Notes: generated from the sequence alone by a model not told the origin. 35,198 bases of DNA from Nocardiopsis halophila DSM 44494 (GCF_000341245.1 NZ_ANAD01000116.1:25678-60875), one strand, 5' to 3'; positions 1-8,505 are shown, counted from the first letter of the stretch. Numbers and translations are program-made.

Positions 1-19
1 ACAGCCCCCGCGAAGACGC

Positions 20-36
20 CCCGGGCCCCTCCCGGG
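20..36. terminator. GC stem-loop before recQ
   Basis: CCCGGG at 20-25 and 31-36 enclose a 5-nt loop. It could end a gene lying left of the window, but no such gene is visible and there is no U tract. Weak. Confidence 0.3.
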
Positions 37-55
37 CTCTGGTACCAAGGAGGAC

Positions 56-2209
56 ATGGTGCCCTCCGACGCCTCACCGGCCCCCGACGCCCCGCACGAC
101 GGCCCCGCCCTGCGCGAGGCCGCCGAATCCCACCTGCGCGCGCTGGCCGGGGAGCACGCGCAGCTGCGCGAGGACCAGTGGACGGCGATCGCCGCCCTGG
201 TCGCCGGGGGCCGCCGCGCCCTGGTGGTGCAGCGCACCGGCTGGGGCAAGTCCGCGGTCTACTTCGTGGCCACCGCGCTGCGCCGCGCCCAGGGGGCCGG
301 GCCCACGGTGATCATCTCCCCGCTGCTGGCCCTGATGCGCAACCAGATCGCGGCCGCCGAGCGGGCGGGGATCCGCGCCCGCACCGTCAACAGCTCCAAC
401 ACCGCCGAGTGGGACGAGGCCTACGCCGCCATCGAGGCCGGCGAGGTCGACGTGATCCTGGTCAGCCCCGAGCGGCTGAACAGCCCCGACTTCCGCGACC
501 GGGCGCTGCCCCGGCTGGCCGCCGGCGCCGGGCTCGTGGTGGTCGACGAGGCGCACTGCGTCTCGGACTGGGGGCACGACTTCCGCCCCGACTACCGGCG
601 CATCCGCACCCTGCTGCGCGAGCTGCCCGCCGGGATCCCGGTGCTGGCCACCACCGCCACCGCCAACGAGCGCGTCACCCGGGACGTGGCCGAGCAGCTC
701 GGCGCGGGCGACGGCGAGGAGCCGCTGGTGCTGCGCGGCGCGCTGGACCGGGAGAGCCTGCGCCTGGCCGTGGTGGAGCTGCCCGACGGCGCCTCCCGCT
801 GGAGCTGGCTGGCGCAGTACCTGCCGGAGCTGCCCGGGTCGGGCATCATCTACACGCTCACCGTCGCCGCCGCCGAGGAGACCGCCGCCTTCCTGGCCGA
901 GAGCGGCTACGAGGTGCGCTCCTACACCGGGCGCACCGAGCCCGAGGAGCGCCGCCGCGCCGAGGAGGAGCTGCTCGGCAACAAGGTCAAGGCACTGGTG
1001 GCCACCAGCGCGCTGGGCATGGGCTTCGACAAGCCCGACCTGGGGTTCGTGGTGCACCTGGGCGCCCCGCAGTCGCCCATCGCCTACTACCAGCAGGTGG
1101 GGCGCGCCGGGCGCGGCGTGGAGTCGGCCGAGGCGATCCTGATGCCCGGCCGGGAGGACCGGGAGATCTGGGCCTACTTCGCCGGGCTGTCCTTCCCGCC
1201 GGAGGAGACCGTGCGCCGGGCGCTGTCGGCCCTGCGCGAGGCCGGCGGGCCGGTCTCGCTGCCCCGCCTGGAGACCGAGGTGGACCTGGGCCGGTCCCGG
1301 CTGGAGCAGATGCTCAAGGTGCTGGACGTGGACGGGGCGGTGCGCCGGGTGCGCGGCGGCTGGGAGGCCACCGGCCAGGAGTGGACCTACGACGCCGAGC
1401 GGTACCGGGCGGTCGCGGCCGCGCGCGAGCGCGAGCAGCAGGCCATGCTCGACTACATCGCCCACCCCGGCTGCCGGATGGAGTTCCTGCGCCGCCAGCT
1501 CGACGACCCGGAGGCGGCGCCCTGCGGGCGCTGCGACGGGTGCACCGGGCGCCCCTGGCCCGCCGAGGTGGACGCCGGGCGCCGCCGGGCGGCCGCCGCC
1601 CACCTGGAGCGGCCGGGGGTCCCGGTGGCGCCGCGCCGCCAGTGGCCGGCCGGGATGGCGGCGCTGGGCGTGCAGGCCTCGGGCAAGATCCCCGAAGGGC
1701 TGCGGGCCGAGGAGGGGCGGGCGCTGGCGCGCCTGACCGACATCGGGTGGGGGACGGCGCTGCGCCGCCTGCTCGCCGACGACGCCCCGGACGCGCCCGT
1801 GGACGAGAAGGCGTTCACGGCCGTGGTGGAGGTGCTGGCGGCCTGGCCGTGGGAGCGGCGCCCGGTCGGGGTGGCGGCGATGCCCTCGCGCACCCGCCCG
1901 GCGATGGTCGCCGACCTGGCGTCCCGGCTGTCCCGGGTCGGGCGGCTGGCCCCGGTGGGGACGCTGTCCTACACGGACCCGGAGGGGCCCGGGCCGCGTC
2001 GGCACAACAGCGCCCAGCGGCTGGCGTCGGTGTGGAAGGCCCTGGAGGTCCCGGACGAGGTGCGGGGCGCGCTGTCGTCGCTGGACGGCCCGGTGCTCCT
2101 GGTGGACGACTACACCGACACGGGCTGGACCTTCGCCGTCGCCGCCCGCCTGCTGAGGGAGGCGGGGGCCCAGGAGGTCCTTCCGCTGGCCCTGGCGTCG
2201 ACGTCGTAG
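56..2209 (+). CDS. RecQ-family ATP-dependent DNA helicase with C-terminal PRTase-like domain
   Basis: Superfamily 2 DNA helicase that would unwind DNA 3'-5' in recombination or repair. Seen: Walker A TGWGKS (about residues 61-66), DEAH box (164-167) followed by the RecQ-type CVSDWGHDFRPDY stretch, motif III TTATAN, and motif VI QQVGRAGRG (about 346). A cysteine cluster CGRCDGC (about 490-496) with an earlier Cys near 473 fits the RecQ zinc module. Instead of an HRDC domain, the C terminus ends in a phosphoribosyltransferase-like segment with a PRPP-loop motif VLLVDDYTDTGWT (about 681-693). Such RecQ-PRTase fusions are known in actinobacteria; what the PRTase part does is unknown. An AAGGAGG at 47-53 lies only 2 nt before ATG 56, so the adjacent in-frame GTG at 59 may be the true start. 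Confidence 0.93.
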   Translation: MVPSDASPAPDAPHDGPALREAAESHLRALAGEHAQLREDQWTAIAALVAGGRRALVVQRTGWGKSAVYFVATALRRAQGAGPTVIISPLLALMRNQIAAAERAGIRARTVNSSNTAEWDEAYAAIEAGEVDVILVSPERLNSPDFRDRALPRLAAGAGLVVVDEAHCVSDWGHDFRPDYRRIRTLLRELPAGIPVLATTATANERVTRDVAEQLGAGDGEEPLVLRGALDRESLRLAVVELPDGASRWSWLAQYLPELPGSGIIYTLTVAAAEETAAFLAESGYEVRSYTGRTEPEERRRAEEELLGNKVKALVATSALGMGFDKPDLGFVVHLGAPQSPIAYYQQVGRAGRGVESAEAILMPGREDREIWAYFAGLSFPPEETVRRALSALREAGGPVSLPRLETEVDLGRSRLEQMLKVLDVDGAVRRVRGGWEATGQEWTYDAERYRAVAAAREREQQAMLDYIAHPGCRMEFLRRQLDDPEAAPCGRCDGCTGRPWPAEVDAGRRRAAAAHLERPGVPVAPRRQWPAGMAALGVQASGKIPEGLRAEEGRALARLTDIGWGTALRRLLADDAPDAPVDEKAFTAVVEVLAAWPWERRPVGVAAMPSRTRPAMVADLASRLSRVGRLAPVGTLSYTDPEGPGPRRHNSAQRLASVWKALEVPDEVRGALSSLDGPVLLVDDYTDTGWTFAVAARLLREAGAQEVLPLALASTS

Positions 2210-2668
2210 GAGCGGTGGCCGGCGGGGGCGGGAGCGCGTTCCGCCGGTGCGCGGCCGCCGATCCCTGCGTGGGCGCTGGTCGCACCAGGGGCGGCCCCCT
2301 CCGGGGGCGCCCCGTGACCGTCCGGGCGGGGCATGGTCCGACCTCGGTGTGCGCACGGGCTCGGCCGTCCGCATGCACGCGAACGCCGGAATCCTGCGCG
2401 GCCGGCTCAGCGGCCGCCGGCCTCCACCGTCCAGGAACCGCGTCGGCGCACGTCGGGGATCGAGGGGCGTTCCTCGGAGCCGGTCCTACCGCGCGGTGCC
2501 CCGGCACGGCCCTTGCCGCGTTCCCATCGGTCCACGGTGCACCCGGGCCGGCTGCTCCCGCCTCCGGGGACCTGCTGATGAACGCGCCCGGACGCCGTTC
2601 GCCACGGACCCGATCCAAGCACCCCGAGGGGCGCGGACGGCCCCCGCGGCCACGGCCGCGCCCTGAGC
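2210..2668. other. Intergenic region after recQ
   Basis: No reading frame here resembles a known protein; the long open frames on both strands follow from high G+C. It holds one strong stem-loop (2288-2313). I see nothing else before the SoxR-type promoter at 2669. Confidence 0.6.
2288..2313 (+). terminator. Probable recQ terminator
   Basis: GGGGC and CCCCC on the left pair with GGGGG and GCCCC on the right: 11 base pairs, one bulged G (2293), tri-loop TCC. It lies about 80 nt past the recQ stop. No U tract. Confidence 0.5.
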
Positions 2669-2699
2669 TTGACCTCAACCCGACTTGAGGCTGTTGGGT
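2669..2699 (+). promoter_or_regulatory. SoxR box inside a MerR-type promoter
   Basis: An exact dyad CCTCAA-CCCGAC-TTGAGG lies at 2673-2690. CCTCAA-N6-TTGAGG is the arrangement of the known SoxR operator. It sits between a -35-like TTGACC (2669-2674) and a -10-like TTGGGT (2694-2699) with a 19-bp spacer, the over-long spacing used by MerR-family activators. The gene downstream (2801) is of the SgcJ/EcaC type; ecaC belongs to the SoxR regulon of Streptomyces coelicolor. No soxR gene is in the window. Confidence 0.75.
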
Positions 2700-2800
2700 C
2701 GTTCCCGGGGGCCGGAGGGCCCCTGGGGTCGGCGGCCGTCAGGACGGAGCGGCGCGACGCCGGCCCCGACCACCGGTGCAGTCATGGAAGGGAGGCCGTC

Positions 2801-3235
2801 ATGGCCGAGGGGATGCTGGTGGCGGGAGAGGTCGCGGCGGAGGAACGGCAGGCGGCGACGGCCGTGGTGAAGGATCTTGAGGAGGCCTTCAACGCCCATG
2901 ACGCCGCGGCCCTGAGCGCGTGCTTCGCCGCGGAGGCGTCCTGGACCAACGCTGCGGGGATGCGCCTGGACGGGCGCGATGCCATCGCCGGGTTCGGGGC
3001 GCGCGCCTTCCAGGGGCCGCTGCGGGACGCCTACGCGCGCTACGAGGTCGTCAAGCTCCTCGCGATCGTGCCGGGCGCGGTCGGGGTGAACGTCCGGCAG
3101 GTCCCCACGGACGAGGCCGGCCGGACGGTCGACGGCCACCACGGTGTGGCGACCTACGTGGTCGCGCGCGAACAGGGTGCCTGGAGGATCGTCGTCGGAC
3201 AGAACAACGCAGTCGCGGCGCTGCCCGACGGCTGA
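2801..3235 (+). CDS. SgcJ/EcaC-family NTF2-like protein
   Basis: 144-aa single-domain alpha+beta-cone (NTF2/SnoaL-like) protein of the SgcJ/EcaC group, which the family name calls oxidoreductase although activity is mostly unproven. The N-terminal helix segment VVKDLEEAFNAHDAAALSAC, the FAAEASWTNAAG strand region, and the C-terminal GAWRIVVGQNNAV are typical. ATG 2801 is chosen because GGGAGG lies at 2790-2794 with normal spacing; the frame is open back to 2669, but that stretch is the promoter. Single-gene unit behind a SoxR box, so expression is probably induced by redox-active compounds. It ends 30 bp from the convergent sugar kinase. Confidence 0.85.
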   Translation: MAEGMLVAGEVAAEERQAATAVVKDLEEAFNAHDAAALSACFAAEASWTNAAGMRLDGRDAIAGFGARAFQGPLRDAYARYEVVKLLAIVPGAVGVNVRQVPTDEAGRTVDGHHGVATYVVAREQGAWRIVVGQNNAVAALPDG

Positions 3236-3238
3236 CCC

Positions 3239-3258
3239 GCGGGCCGCCGGCCGCCCGC
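3239..3258. terminator. Bidirectional stem-loop between convergent genes
   Basis: GCGGGC (3239-3244) pairs with GCCCGC (3253-3258). It fills the 30-bp gap between the EcaC-like gene and the PfkB gene, which end toward each other. Confidence 0.5.
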
Positions 3259-3265
3259 CGCTCTG

Positions 3266-4168
3266 CTACACGTCGCCCAGGTCGGGGCGGGCGCCGGGCA
3301 TGTGGAGTGCGCGGGCGGCCAGGTGCTGGCCCCGGGCCAGGGCGTCCTTGGGGTGCTTCCCGGACAGCCACAGCGGCAGGAACCCGGCCATGAACGCGTC
3401 GCCCGCCCCGATCGAGCCGGGCGAGGGGGCCACCGGCTCGGCCGGCACCTGGACGATGTCGTCGCGCCCCTTGGCGGCCCACAGGGCGCCCTCGTCGCCG
3501 AGCTTGATCACCACCGCCGGGAACCACGCGGTCAGCACCTTGGCCGCCGCCTCCGGGTCGTCCCGGCCGGTCAGCACCCCGGCCTGGTCGGTGTTGGCGA
3601 ACAGCAGGCGGGCACCGTTGGTCCAGTCCAGGAAGTTCTCCGCCCCCGCGCGCTTGAGCGGGGCGTGCGATCCGCCGTCGACCGAGATCGACATGCCGGC
3701 CTCGCGGGCCGCGCGCAGCGCCATCCGCGCCGCGCGCCGCGAGTCCTCGTTGATCAGGGTGTACCCGGACACGTGCAGGTGCCCGTCGGGGGCGAACACG
3801 TCGCGCGGCAGGTCCTCGGGCTGCAGGCGGGCGTTGGCGCCGGGGTCGCTGAGCATGGTCCGGTTGCCGCGGTGGGTGATCATCACGACACAGGTGCCGG
3901 TGGCCCGCTCGGGGTCCATGACCAGGCGCGAGTCCACCCCGTAGCCCATCAGCTCCATCTCGCGGGTGCGGCCGGTGATGTCGGAGCCGCGGCGCCCCAC
4001 GAACGTGGCCTCGGCGCCCTCCAGCGCCAGCCAGGCCGCGACGTTGGCGCCCGAGCCGCCGCCGTAGGTCGTCACGGAGGCGGGGGTGTCGCTGCCGCGC
4101 GCGAGCGGATAGAACGCCCGCGCAACGGAATCGGTCATGAGGTCACCGATCACGACGACTCGTGCCAT
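3266..4168 (-). CDS. PfkB-family carbohydrate kinase
   Basis: 300-aa ribokinase-like enzyme that would phosphorylate a sugar or nucleoside hydroxyl with ATP in the cytoplasm. Seen: N-terminal MARVVVIGDLMTDSVA, the substrate-side glycine-rich GGGSGANVAAWLALEG, and the C-terminal PfkB signature GSIGAGDAFMAGF carrying the catalytic Asp and anion hole. The substrate cannot be told from sequence. ATG 4168 is chosen because it matches the family N terminus and a purine-rich AAGGTGG precedes it; the frame runs far upstream only as antisense to the acetyltransferase gene. Divergent from the gene at 4367, with a 198-bp shared upstream region. Confidence 0.9.
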   Translation of the reverse strand: MARVVVIGDLMTDSVARAFYPLARGSDTPASVTTYGGGSGANVAAWLALEGAEATFVGRRGSDITGRTREMELMGYGVDSRLVMDPERATGTCVVMITHRGNRTMLSDPGANARLQPEDLPRDVFAPDGHLHVSGYTLINEDSRRAARMALRAAREAGMSISVDGGSHAPLKRAGAENFLDWTNGARLLFANTDQAGVLTGRDDPEAAAKVLTAWFPAVVIKLGDEGALWAAKGRDDIVQVPAEPVAPSPGSIGAGDAFMAGFLPLWLSGKHPKDALARGQHLAARALHMPGARPDLGDV

Positions 4169-4353
4169 TGGGTCCACCACCACCTTGCGTCCCCGCCGGG
4201 CGAGCGGGGGAGAACTCAACCGTGCGCGCGGGCTCTGAGCGTTATGCACAGAGACGTTAACAGGTTCTCCGGTGTGGCGAGGTAACGAAGCGGCAGCGCC
4301 GTGCGGCGCTCCGAAACGTGTGCGGCGTTCCCCACACCGGGGCCGATCTCCTT

Positions 4354-4367
4354 TAGGCTCAAAACCG
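4354..4367 (+). promoter_or_regulatory. Leaderless promoter -10 (TAGGCT-N7-GTG)
   Basis: TAGGCT (4354-4359) is followed by exactly 7 nt and then GTG 4367, so transcription should start at or next to the start codon. There is no Shine-Dalgarno sequence. No convincing -35 hexamer. Confidence 0.5.
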
Positions 4368-7099
4368 TGCAGCCATACCCGAACCACTGGGAAGCCGACG
4401 TAGTTCTCACCGACGGCGGGACGGCCCACATCCGCCCGATCACGCCGGAGGACGCCGACCTGTTGCGCGCGTTCCACGCGCGCCTGTCGCCCGAGACGAT
4501 CTACTACCGCTTCTTCGCGCCCTACCCCCGACTGTCCGACCGCGACGTCAAGCGCTTCACCCACGTGGACTACGACGAACGGGTGGGCCTGATCGCGACC
4601 ATCTCCGGGGTGATGGTCGCCGTCGTGCGCTACGACAAGATCGGCGAGGACGAGGCCGAGGTGGCCTTCCTCGTCGAGGACGCCCACCAGGGGCGCGGCC
4701 TGGCCTCGGTGCTGCTGGAGCACATCGGCGCGGCCGCGCGCGAGCGCGGGGTGCGCCGCTTCATCGCCGACGTGCTGCCGGAGAACCGGCGCATGATCAA
4801 CGTCTTCCGGGAGGCGGGCTACACCGCCCAGCAGACCTTCGACGAGGGCGTCATCCGCCTCACCCTGGACCTGGAGCCCACCGACCACTCCGAGGAGGTC
4901 ATGAGGGCCCGCGAGCAGCGCGCCGAGTCGCGCTCCATCGCCCGGCTCCTCTTCCCCGAGTCGGTCGCGGTCATCGGCGCCAGCAGGACCGCGCACACCG
5001 TCGGCCAGACGGCGCTGCGCAACCTCCTGGCCGGGGACTTCCAGGGGCCGGTCTACCCGGTGCACCCCGAAGCGCGCGCCGTCGCCGGCGTGCGCGCCTA
5101 CCCGAGCGTCCTCGACATCCCCGACCCGGTCGACCTGGCCGTGGTGGCGGTGCGCGCGGACATGGTGGCCGACGTGGTCCGCGAGTGCGCCCGCAAGGGC
5201 GTGCACGGGCTGGTGGTGGTCACCTCGGGGTTCGGCGAGGTCGGCCCCGAGGGCAAGGAGCGCCAGGACGACCTGGTCACCACCGCGCGCGCGGAGGGCA
5301 TGCGGGTGGTGGGCCCCAACGGCCTGGGCGTGGCCAACACCGACCCGGCCGTGTCGCTCAACGCGACACTGTCGCCGTACGTGCCGCCGCGCGGGCCCAT
5401 CGGCTTCTTCTCCCAGTCCGGCGCGCTGGGCCGGGCCATCCTCCAGCGGGTGTCCGAGCGCGGCATCGGGCTGTCGACGTTCGTCTCGGCGGGCAACCGG
5501 GCCGACGTGTCCGGCAACGACCTCATCCAGTACTGGCAGGAGGACCCGGCGACCGAGGTCGTGCTGCAGTACCTGGAGTCGCTGGGCAACCCGCGCAAGT
5601 TCACCCGCCTGGCGCGCCGGCTCGCCCAGCACAAGCCGGTCGTGGCGGTGCGCAGCGGCGGCTCCTCAGGGGTGCCCACCGGGCACGCCGCGGGGGCGCT
5701 CTCCCTGCCCGACTACGCGGTGACCTCCCTGTTCGAGCAGGCCGGGGTGATCCGCGTGGACGACATCACCCAGATGTTCGACGTCGCCCAGTTGCTGGCC
5801 TACCAGCCGCTGCCGGTCGGTCCGCGGGTGGCCATCCTCGGCAACTCCGACTCGCTGGGGCTGCTGGTCAAGGACGCCTGCGTGCGCGAGGGGCTCAAGC
5901 CGCACGAACCGGTCGACCTGGGACCCAAGGCGACCGCCGAGGACTTCGACCAAGCCCTGTCCAAGGCCCTGGCCGATGAGGCGGTGCACGCGGTCGTCGT
6001 GGTGTTCATCCCGGCGCTGACCCCCATCTCCGACGACGTGGCGGCGGTGATGCGGTCCAAGGCGGCCACCTCCGACAAGCCCATCCTCACCACCTACCTG
6101 GGCCACCAGGGACTGCCCGAGGAGCTGCGGCACGTCAACGACCAGGGCGAGACCGCCCGCGGGTCGGTGCCCTCCTACCTCGCCCCGGAGGACGCGGTGC
6201 GGGCGCTGGCGCACGCCACCCGGTACGCGCTCTGGCGCGAGCGGGACCCCGGGCGCCATCCCGAGCTGGCCGACGTGGACGGCGCACGGGCGCGCGCGGT
6301 CATCGACCGGGCGCTGGAGGAGCGCGCGGAGCGCACGGACGGGGGCGGGGCGCACCGGCCGGTGTGGTTCACCAGCGAGCCGGTGCACGGCGAGGAGTCG
6401 GCGATGCCGGCTCAGACCGCCCGGGAGCTGCTGGGGTGCTACGGCATCGACGTCTGGACCGACGTCCCGGTCTTCGACGCCGAGGGCGCGGTGGCGGCGG
6501 CCGAGCGGCTGGGGTACCCGGTCGTGGTCAAGGCCAACGCCCCGGATCTGCGGTTGCGCGCGGGCGGCACCGGCATCCGCGCCGACCTGCGCGGCCCGGA
6601 CGACGTGCGGGGCGCCTTCACCGCGCTGCACGGGCGCCTCGGCGACGAGGCGATGCTGGTCGTGCAGCGGATGGTGGTGCCCGGCGTGCCCACGGTGGTC
6701 CGGGCGGGGGACAACCCCTCGTTCGGCGCGGTGGTGGGGTTCGGCCTGGCCGACGTCACCGCCGAGCTGCTGGACGACCGCGCGTTCCGGCTCGCGCCGC
6801 TGACCCACGCCGACGCCAGCGACCTGGTGCACGCGGTGCGCGCGGCCCCGCTGCTGTTCGGGCTGCCGGCGGGGGCGACCTCGCTCGCCGAGCAGCCGAA
6901 CGTGGAGGCGCTGGAGGAGCTGCTGGTGCGGGTGTCGCGCCTGGCCGACGCCTTTCCGGAGATCGGTCACATGGACCTGGACCCGGTCACGGTCAACGCG
7001 GAGGGGGCGCACGTCCTCGGGGCCCGCGTGTGGCTGCGGGAGGCCCCCGACATCCGCCCCGACTCGGGCCCCAGGCGCCTGCGCGGCGTGGCGTTCTAG
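4367..7099 (+). CDS. Fusion of GNAT acetyltransferase and NDP-forming acyl-CoA synthetase-like domains (PatA-like)
   Basis: 910 aa. Order: GNAT domain at about 15-170 with acetyl-CoA loop HQGRGLASVLL near residue 106; CoA-binding Rossmann-like domain starting SVAVIGASRTAHTVGQ near 199; succinyl-CoA-ligase-like flavodoxin domain to about 465; ATP-grasp domain about 650-890. This order (GNAT first) is that of actinobacterial PatA-type lysine acetyltransferases, which acetylate metabolic enzymes. The phosphohistidine loop that reads SHTGAL in active ADP-forming acetyl-CoA synthetases is here TGHAAGAL (about 437-444), so the His is shifted and synthetase activity is doubtful. GTG 4367 is chosen because family members begin QPxYPxHWEADVVL and because of the leaderless -10; an ATG 66 nt upstream lies before that -10. 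Confidence 0.9.
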   Translation: MQPYPNHWEADVVLTDGGTAHIRPITPEDADLLRAFHARLSPETIYYRFFAPYPRLSDRDVKRFTHVDYDERVGLIATISGVMVAVVRYDKIGEDEAEVAFLVEDAHQGRGLASVLLEHIGAAARERGVRRFIADVLPENRRMINVFREAGYTAQQTFDEGVIRLTLDLEPTDHSEEVMRAREQRAESRSIARLLFPESVAVIGASRTAHTVGQTALRNLLAGDFQGPVYPVHPEARAVAGVRAYPSVLDIPDPVDLAVVAVRADMVADVVRECARKGVHGLVVVTSGFGEVGPEGKERQDDLVTTARAEGMRVVGPNGLGVANTDPAVSLNATLSPYVPPRGPIGFFSQSGALGRAILQRVSERGIGLSTFVSAGNRADVSGNDLIQYWQEDPATEVVLQYLESLGNPRKFTRLARRLAQHKPVVAVRSGGSSGVPTGHAAGALSLPDYAVTSLFEQAGVIRVDDITQMFDVAQLLAYQPLPVGPRVAILGNSDSLGLLVKDACVREGLKPHEPVDLGPKATAEDFDQALSKALADEAVHAVVVVFIPALTPISDDVAAVMRSKAATSDKPILTTYLGHQGLPEELRHVNDQGETARGSVPSYLAPEDAVRALAHATRYALWRERDPGRHPELADVDGARARAVIDRALEERAERTDGGGAHRPVWFTSEPVHGEESAMPAQTARELLGCYGIDVWTDVPVFDAEGAVAAAERLGYPVVVKANAPDLRLRAGGTGIRADLRGPDDVRGAFTALHGRLGDEAMLVVQRMVVPGVPTVVRAGDNPSFGAVVGFGLADVTAELLDDRAFRLAPLTHADASDLVHAVRAAPLLFGLPAGATSLAEQPNVEALEELLVRVSRLADAFPEIGHMDLDPVTVNAEGAHVLGARVWLREAPDIRPDSGPRRLRGVAF

Positions 7100-7527
7100 A
7101 CGTCCTCGGCCGGGCGGGGCGCCTGCCCCGGTGCGCTTCTGCCGCGCACGTTCCGCGCAACCGCCGTGCCACCGCCCTGCCGCCGCCGTCCGTTGCGGGC
7201 GGGCTGTTCGGTGCCCCGCAGGCGCGGCAGCGCGGGCGCCCGGCGGCAGGTCCGCCGTCGGCAGGTCCTCCGGCGGCCGTGCGCTCATGCCGTGCGCCTC
7301 GTCGTCGGCGGGCGCCGGTGCGCGGACGGCGGCGCCCGCGAGGGCGGCGCGAACCGCGCCCACCCCGAGCCCCGGACCGGCGCACGCCCCGACCGGTCGG
7401 AAGCCCCGGCCAGAGGGCGGGCGTCCCCGACCGCTCCGCCGCCTTCCGGGCCGGAGCGGGGCGGGCGGGTCCGGTCTCCGCCTATCCGGGCCTATCCGGG
7501 GTCGGCGGCTCTTCGGGAGCCTGCCCC
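7100..7527. other. Gene-free GC-rich stretch
   Basis: Apart from the stem-loop at 7115-7130, I find no supported gene or signal. Long frames on both strands are low-complexity Ala/Gly/Pro/Arg and look like chance. Confidence 0.55.
7115..7130 (+). terminator. Stem-loop after the GNAT/ACS fusion gene
   Basis: CGGGGC (7115-7120) pairs with GCCCCG (7125-7130) across loop GCCT, 15 nt after the stop codon. No U tract. Confidence 0.45.
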
Positions 7528-7761
7528 TCAGGCCGGTTCGGGCTGCGGTTCGGGGTCGGGCGGCATGGGCCCTGGGCCCGGGCGAGGCCCCGGCCCGGGG
7601 CCGGGTTCGGGGTCGGGCACCGGCGGTTCCGGCGGCACCGGGTCGGGGCCCGGCGGGGTCGGCCCCGGGCCGGGCGGCGGCGGTTTCGGCATCGGCGGGA
7701 CCGTTCCGCGGGGCGCCCTGGCGCGGGGCGGCGGGATTCGGGTGCGCGCAATCGCCTTCAT
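7528..7761 (-). CDS. Possible small proline-rich protein (uncertain)
   Basis: 77 codons on the minus strand. The last two thirds alternate Pro with Gly, Asp, Glu and Val (for example PPPPGPGPTPPGPDPVPPEP), with almost all third positions G or C and regular use of GAC/GAA/GTG, as in expressed genes here. There is no signal peptide or known domain, and the ribosome site is poor; ATG 7692 is an alternative start. The same DNA read on the plus strand gives a Gly-rich frame, so it may equally be non-coding G-rich DNA. Confidence 0.3.
   Translation of the reverse strand: MKAIARTRIPPPRARAPRGTVPPMPKPPPPGPGPTPPGPDPVPPEPPVPDPEPGPGPGPRPGPGPMPPDPEPQPEPA
7597..7617 (+). other. Potential G-quadruplex motif
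   Basis: Four G-runs (7597-7600, 7603-7605, 7609-7612, 7615-7617) are separated by 2-, 3- and 2-nt loops, within a longer stretch of GGG-xx repeats (about 7560-7685) upstream of the DUF5998 gene. Confidence 0.4.
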
Positions 7762-7878
7762 GCCCCGCCCCGTACCCGCCCCGCCCGAGCGTTACCCATG
7801 GCGGGCCCGGCGGGTCCGACGGGCGCGACCGCGCAGACCAGGGTGCGATCTGTCGCCGGGAGAGGGCAGGATGGAGGT

Positions 7879-8472
7879 ATGAGGAAAACGCGTGCCGTGT
7901 CCACCGACTGGCGCTCGGAGATCGAGCGCAGCGGGTACTACCCCGGCCTGGTGACCGACGCCGTCGCCGCCGCTCTCGGAAGCGAGAGCGCCGACGCCTT
8001 CGTCGTCCACCACGAGGCCACCTTCGACCCCGCGATGGAGATGCGGCGGCACATCACCGTTCTGCTGCTCACCCCGACGCGGCTGGTCGTCTGCCACACC
8101 GACGAGCATCCGGCGACGGAGGGCGCCGACCGGCCCCAGGCCTCCACCACCACCGACGCGATCCGCATCGGCAACATCCAGTCCGTCGCCCTGACCCGGG
8201 TGGTGGCCGACCCCGCCAACCACGTCTCCGGGACGCTCCCCGCCGAGCTGGTCCTCAACATCAGCCTGAGCGTGAACTGGGGCGCCGTCGCCCACGTGGA
8301 CCTGGAGCCGGCCGCCTGCGCCGACGAGACCTGTGAGGCCGACCACGGCTACACCGGCGCCATCACCGCCGAACCCCTGACCCTGAGGGTCAGCCAGGCC
8401 GCCGACGGCCCGGAGGCGGTGGCGAACATGCTCAACTTCGCCTCGGTCCTCGCCGAGGCGGCCTCCCGCTGA
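7879..8472 (+). CDS. DUF5998 family protein
   Basis: 197-aa soluble protein of a family found in actinobacteria; function unknown. Seen: the family opening WRSEIERSGYYPGLVTDAV, a central VHHEATFD...RRHITVLLLTPTRLVVCHTDEH stretch, and the cysteine pair in ACADETCEADHGYTG. In Streptomyces the same family sits directly before a nucleotide pyrophosphatase/phosphodiesterase-type gene, and the order is the same here (33-bp gap), so the two are probably cotranscribed. ATG 7879 follows GGAGG by only 1 nt; GTG 7897 is an in-frame alternative closer to the conserved region. Confidence 0.85.
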   Translation: MRKTRAVSTDWRSEIERSGYYPGLVTDAVAAALGSESADAFVVHHEATFDPAMEMRRHITVLLLTPTRLVVCHTDEHPATEGADRPQASTTTDAIRIGNIQSVALTRVVADPANHVSGTLPAELVLNISLSVNWGAVAHVDLEPAACADETCEADHGYTGAITAEPLTLRVSQAADGPEAVANMLNFASVLAEAASR

Positions 8473-8505
8473 ACCGGCCCGGCGCGTAGAGCCAGGAGGA
8501 AGCCC

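Noticed and set aside
74-2374. 766-codon open frame opposite recQ
   Set aside because: Antisense to a clear helicase; the composition is Arg/Pro/Gly filler typical of the mirror frame of a high-G+C gene.
4169-5632. Upstream extension of the PfkB frame to 788 codons
   Set aside because: It runs antisense through the GNAT/ACS gene; the kinase homology begins exactly at ATG 4168.
5666-7363. Long minus-strand frame opposite the GNAT/ACS gene
   Set aside because: Shadow frame; no motif, and the plus-strand protein is well supported.
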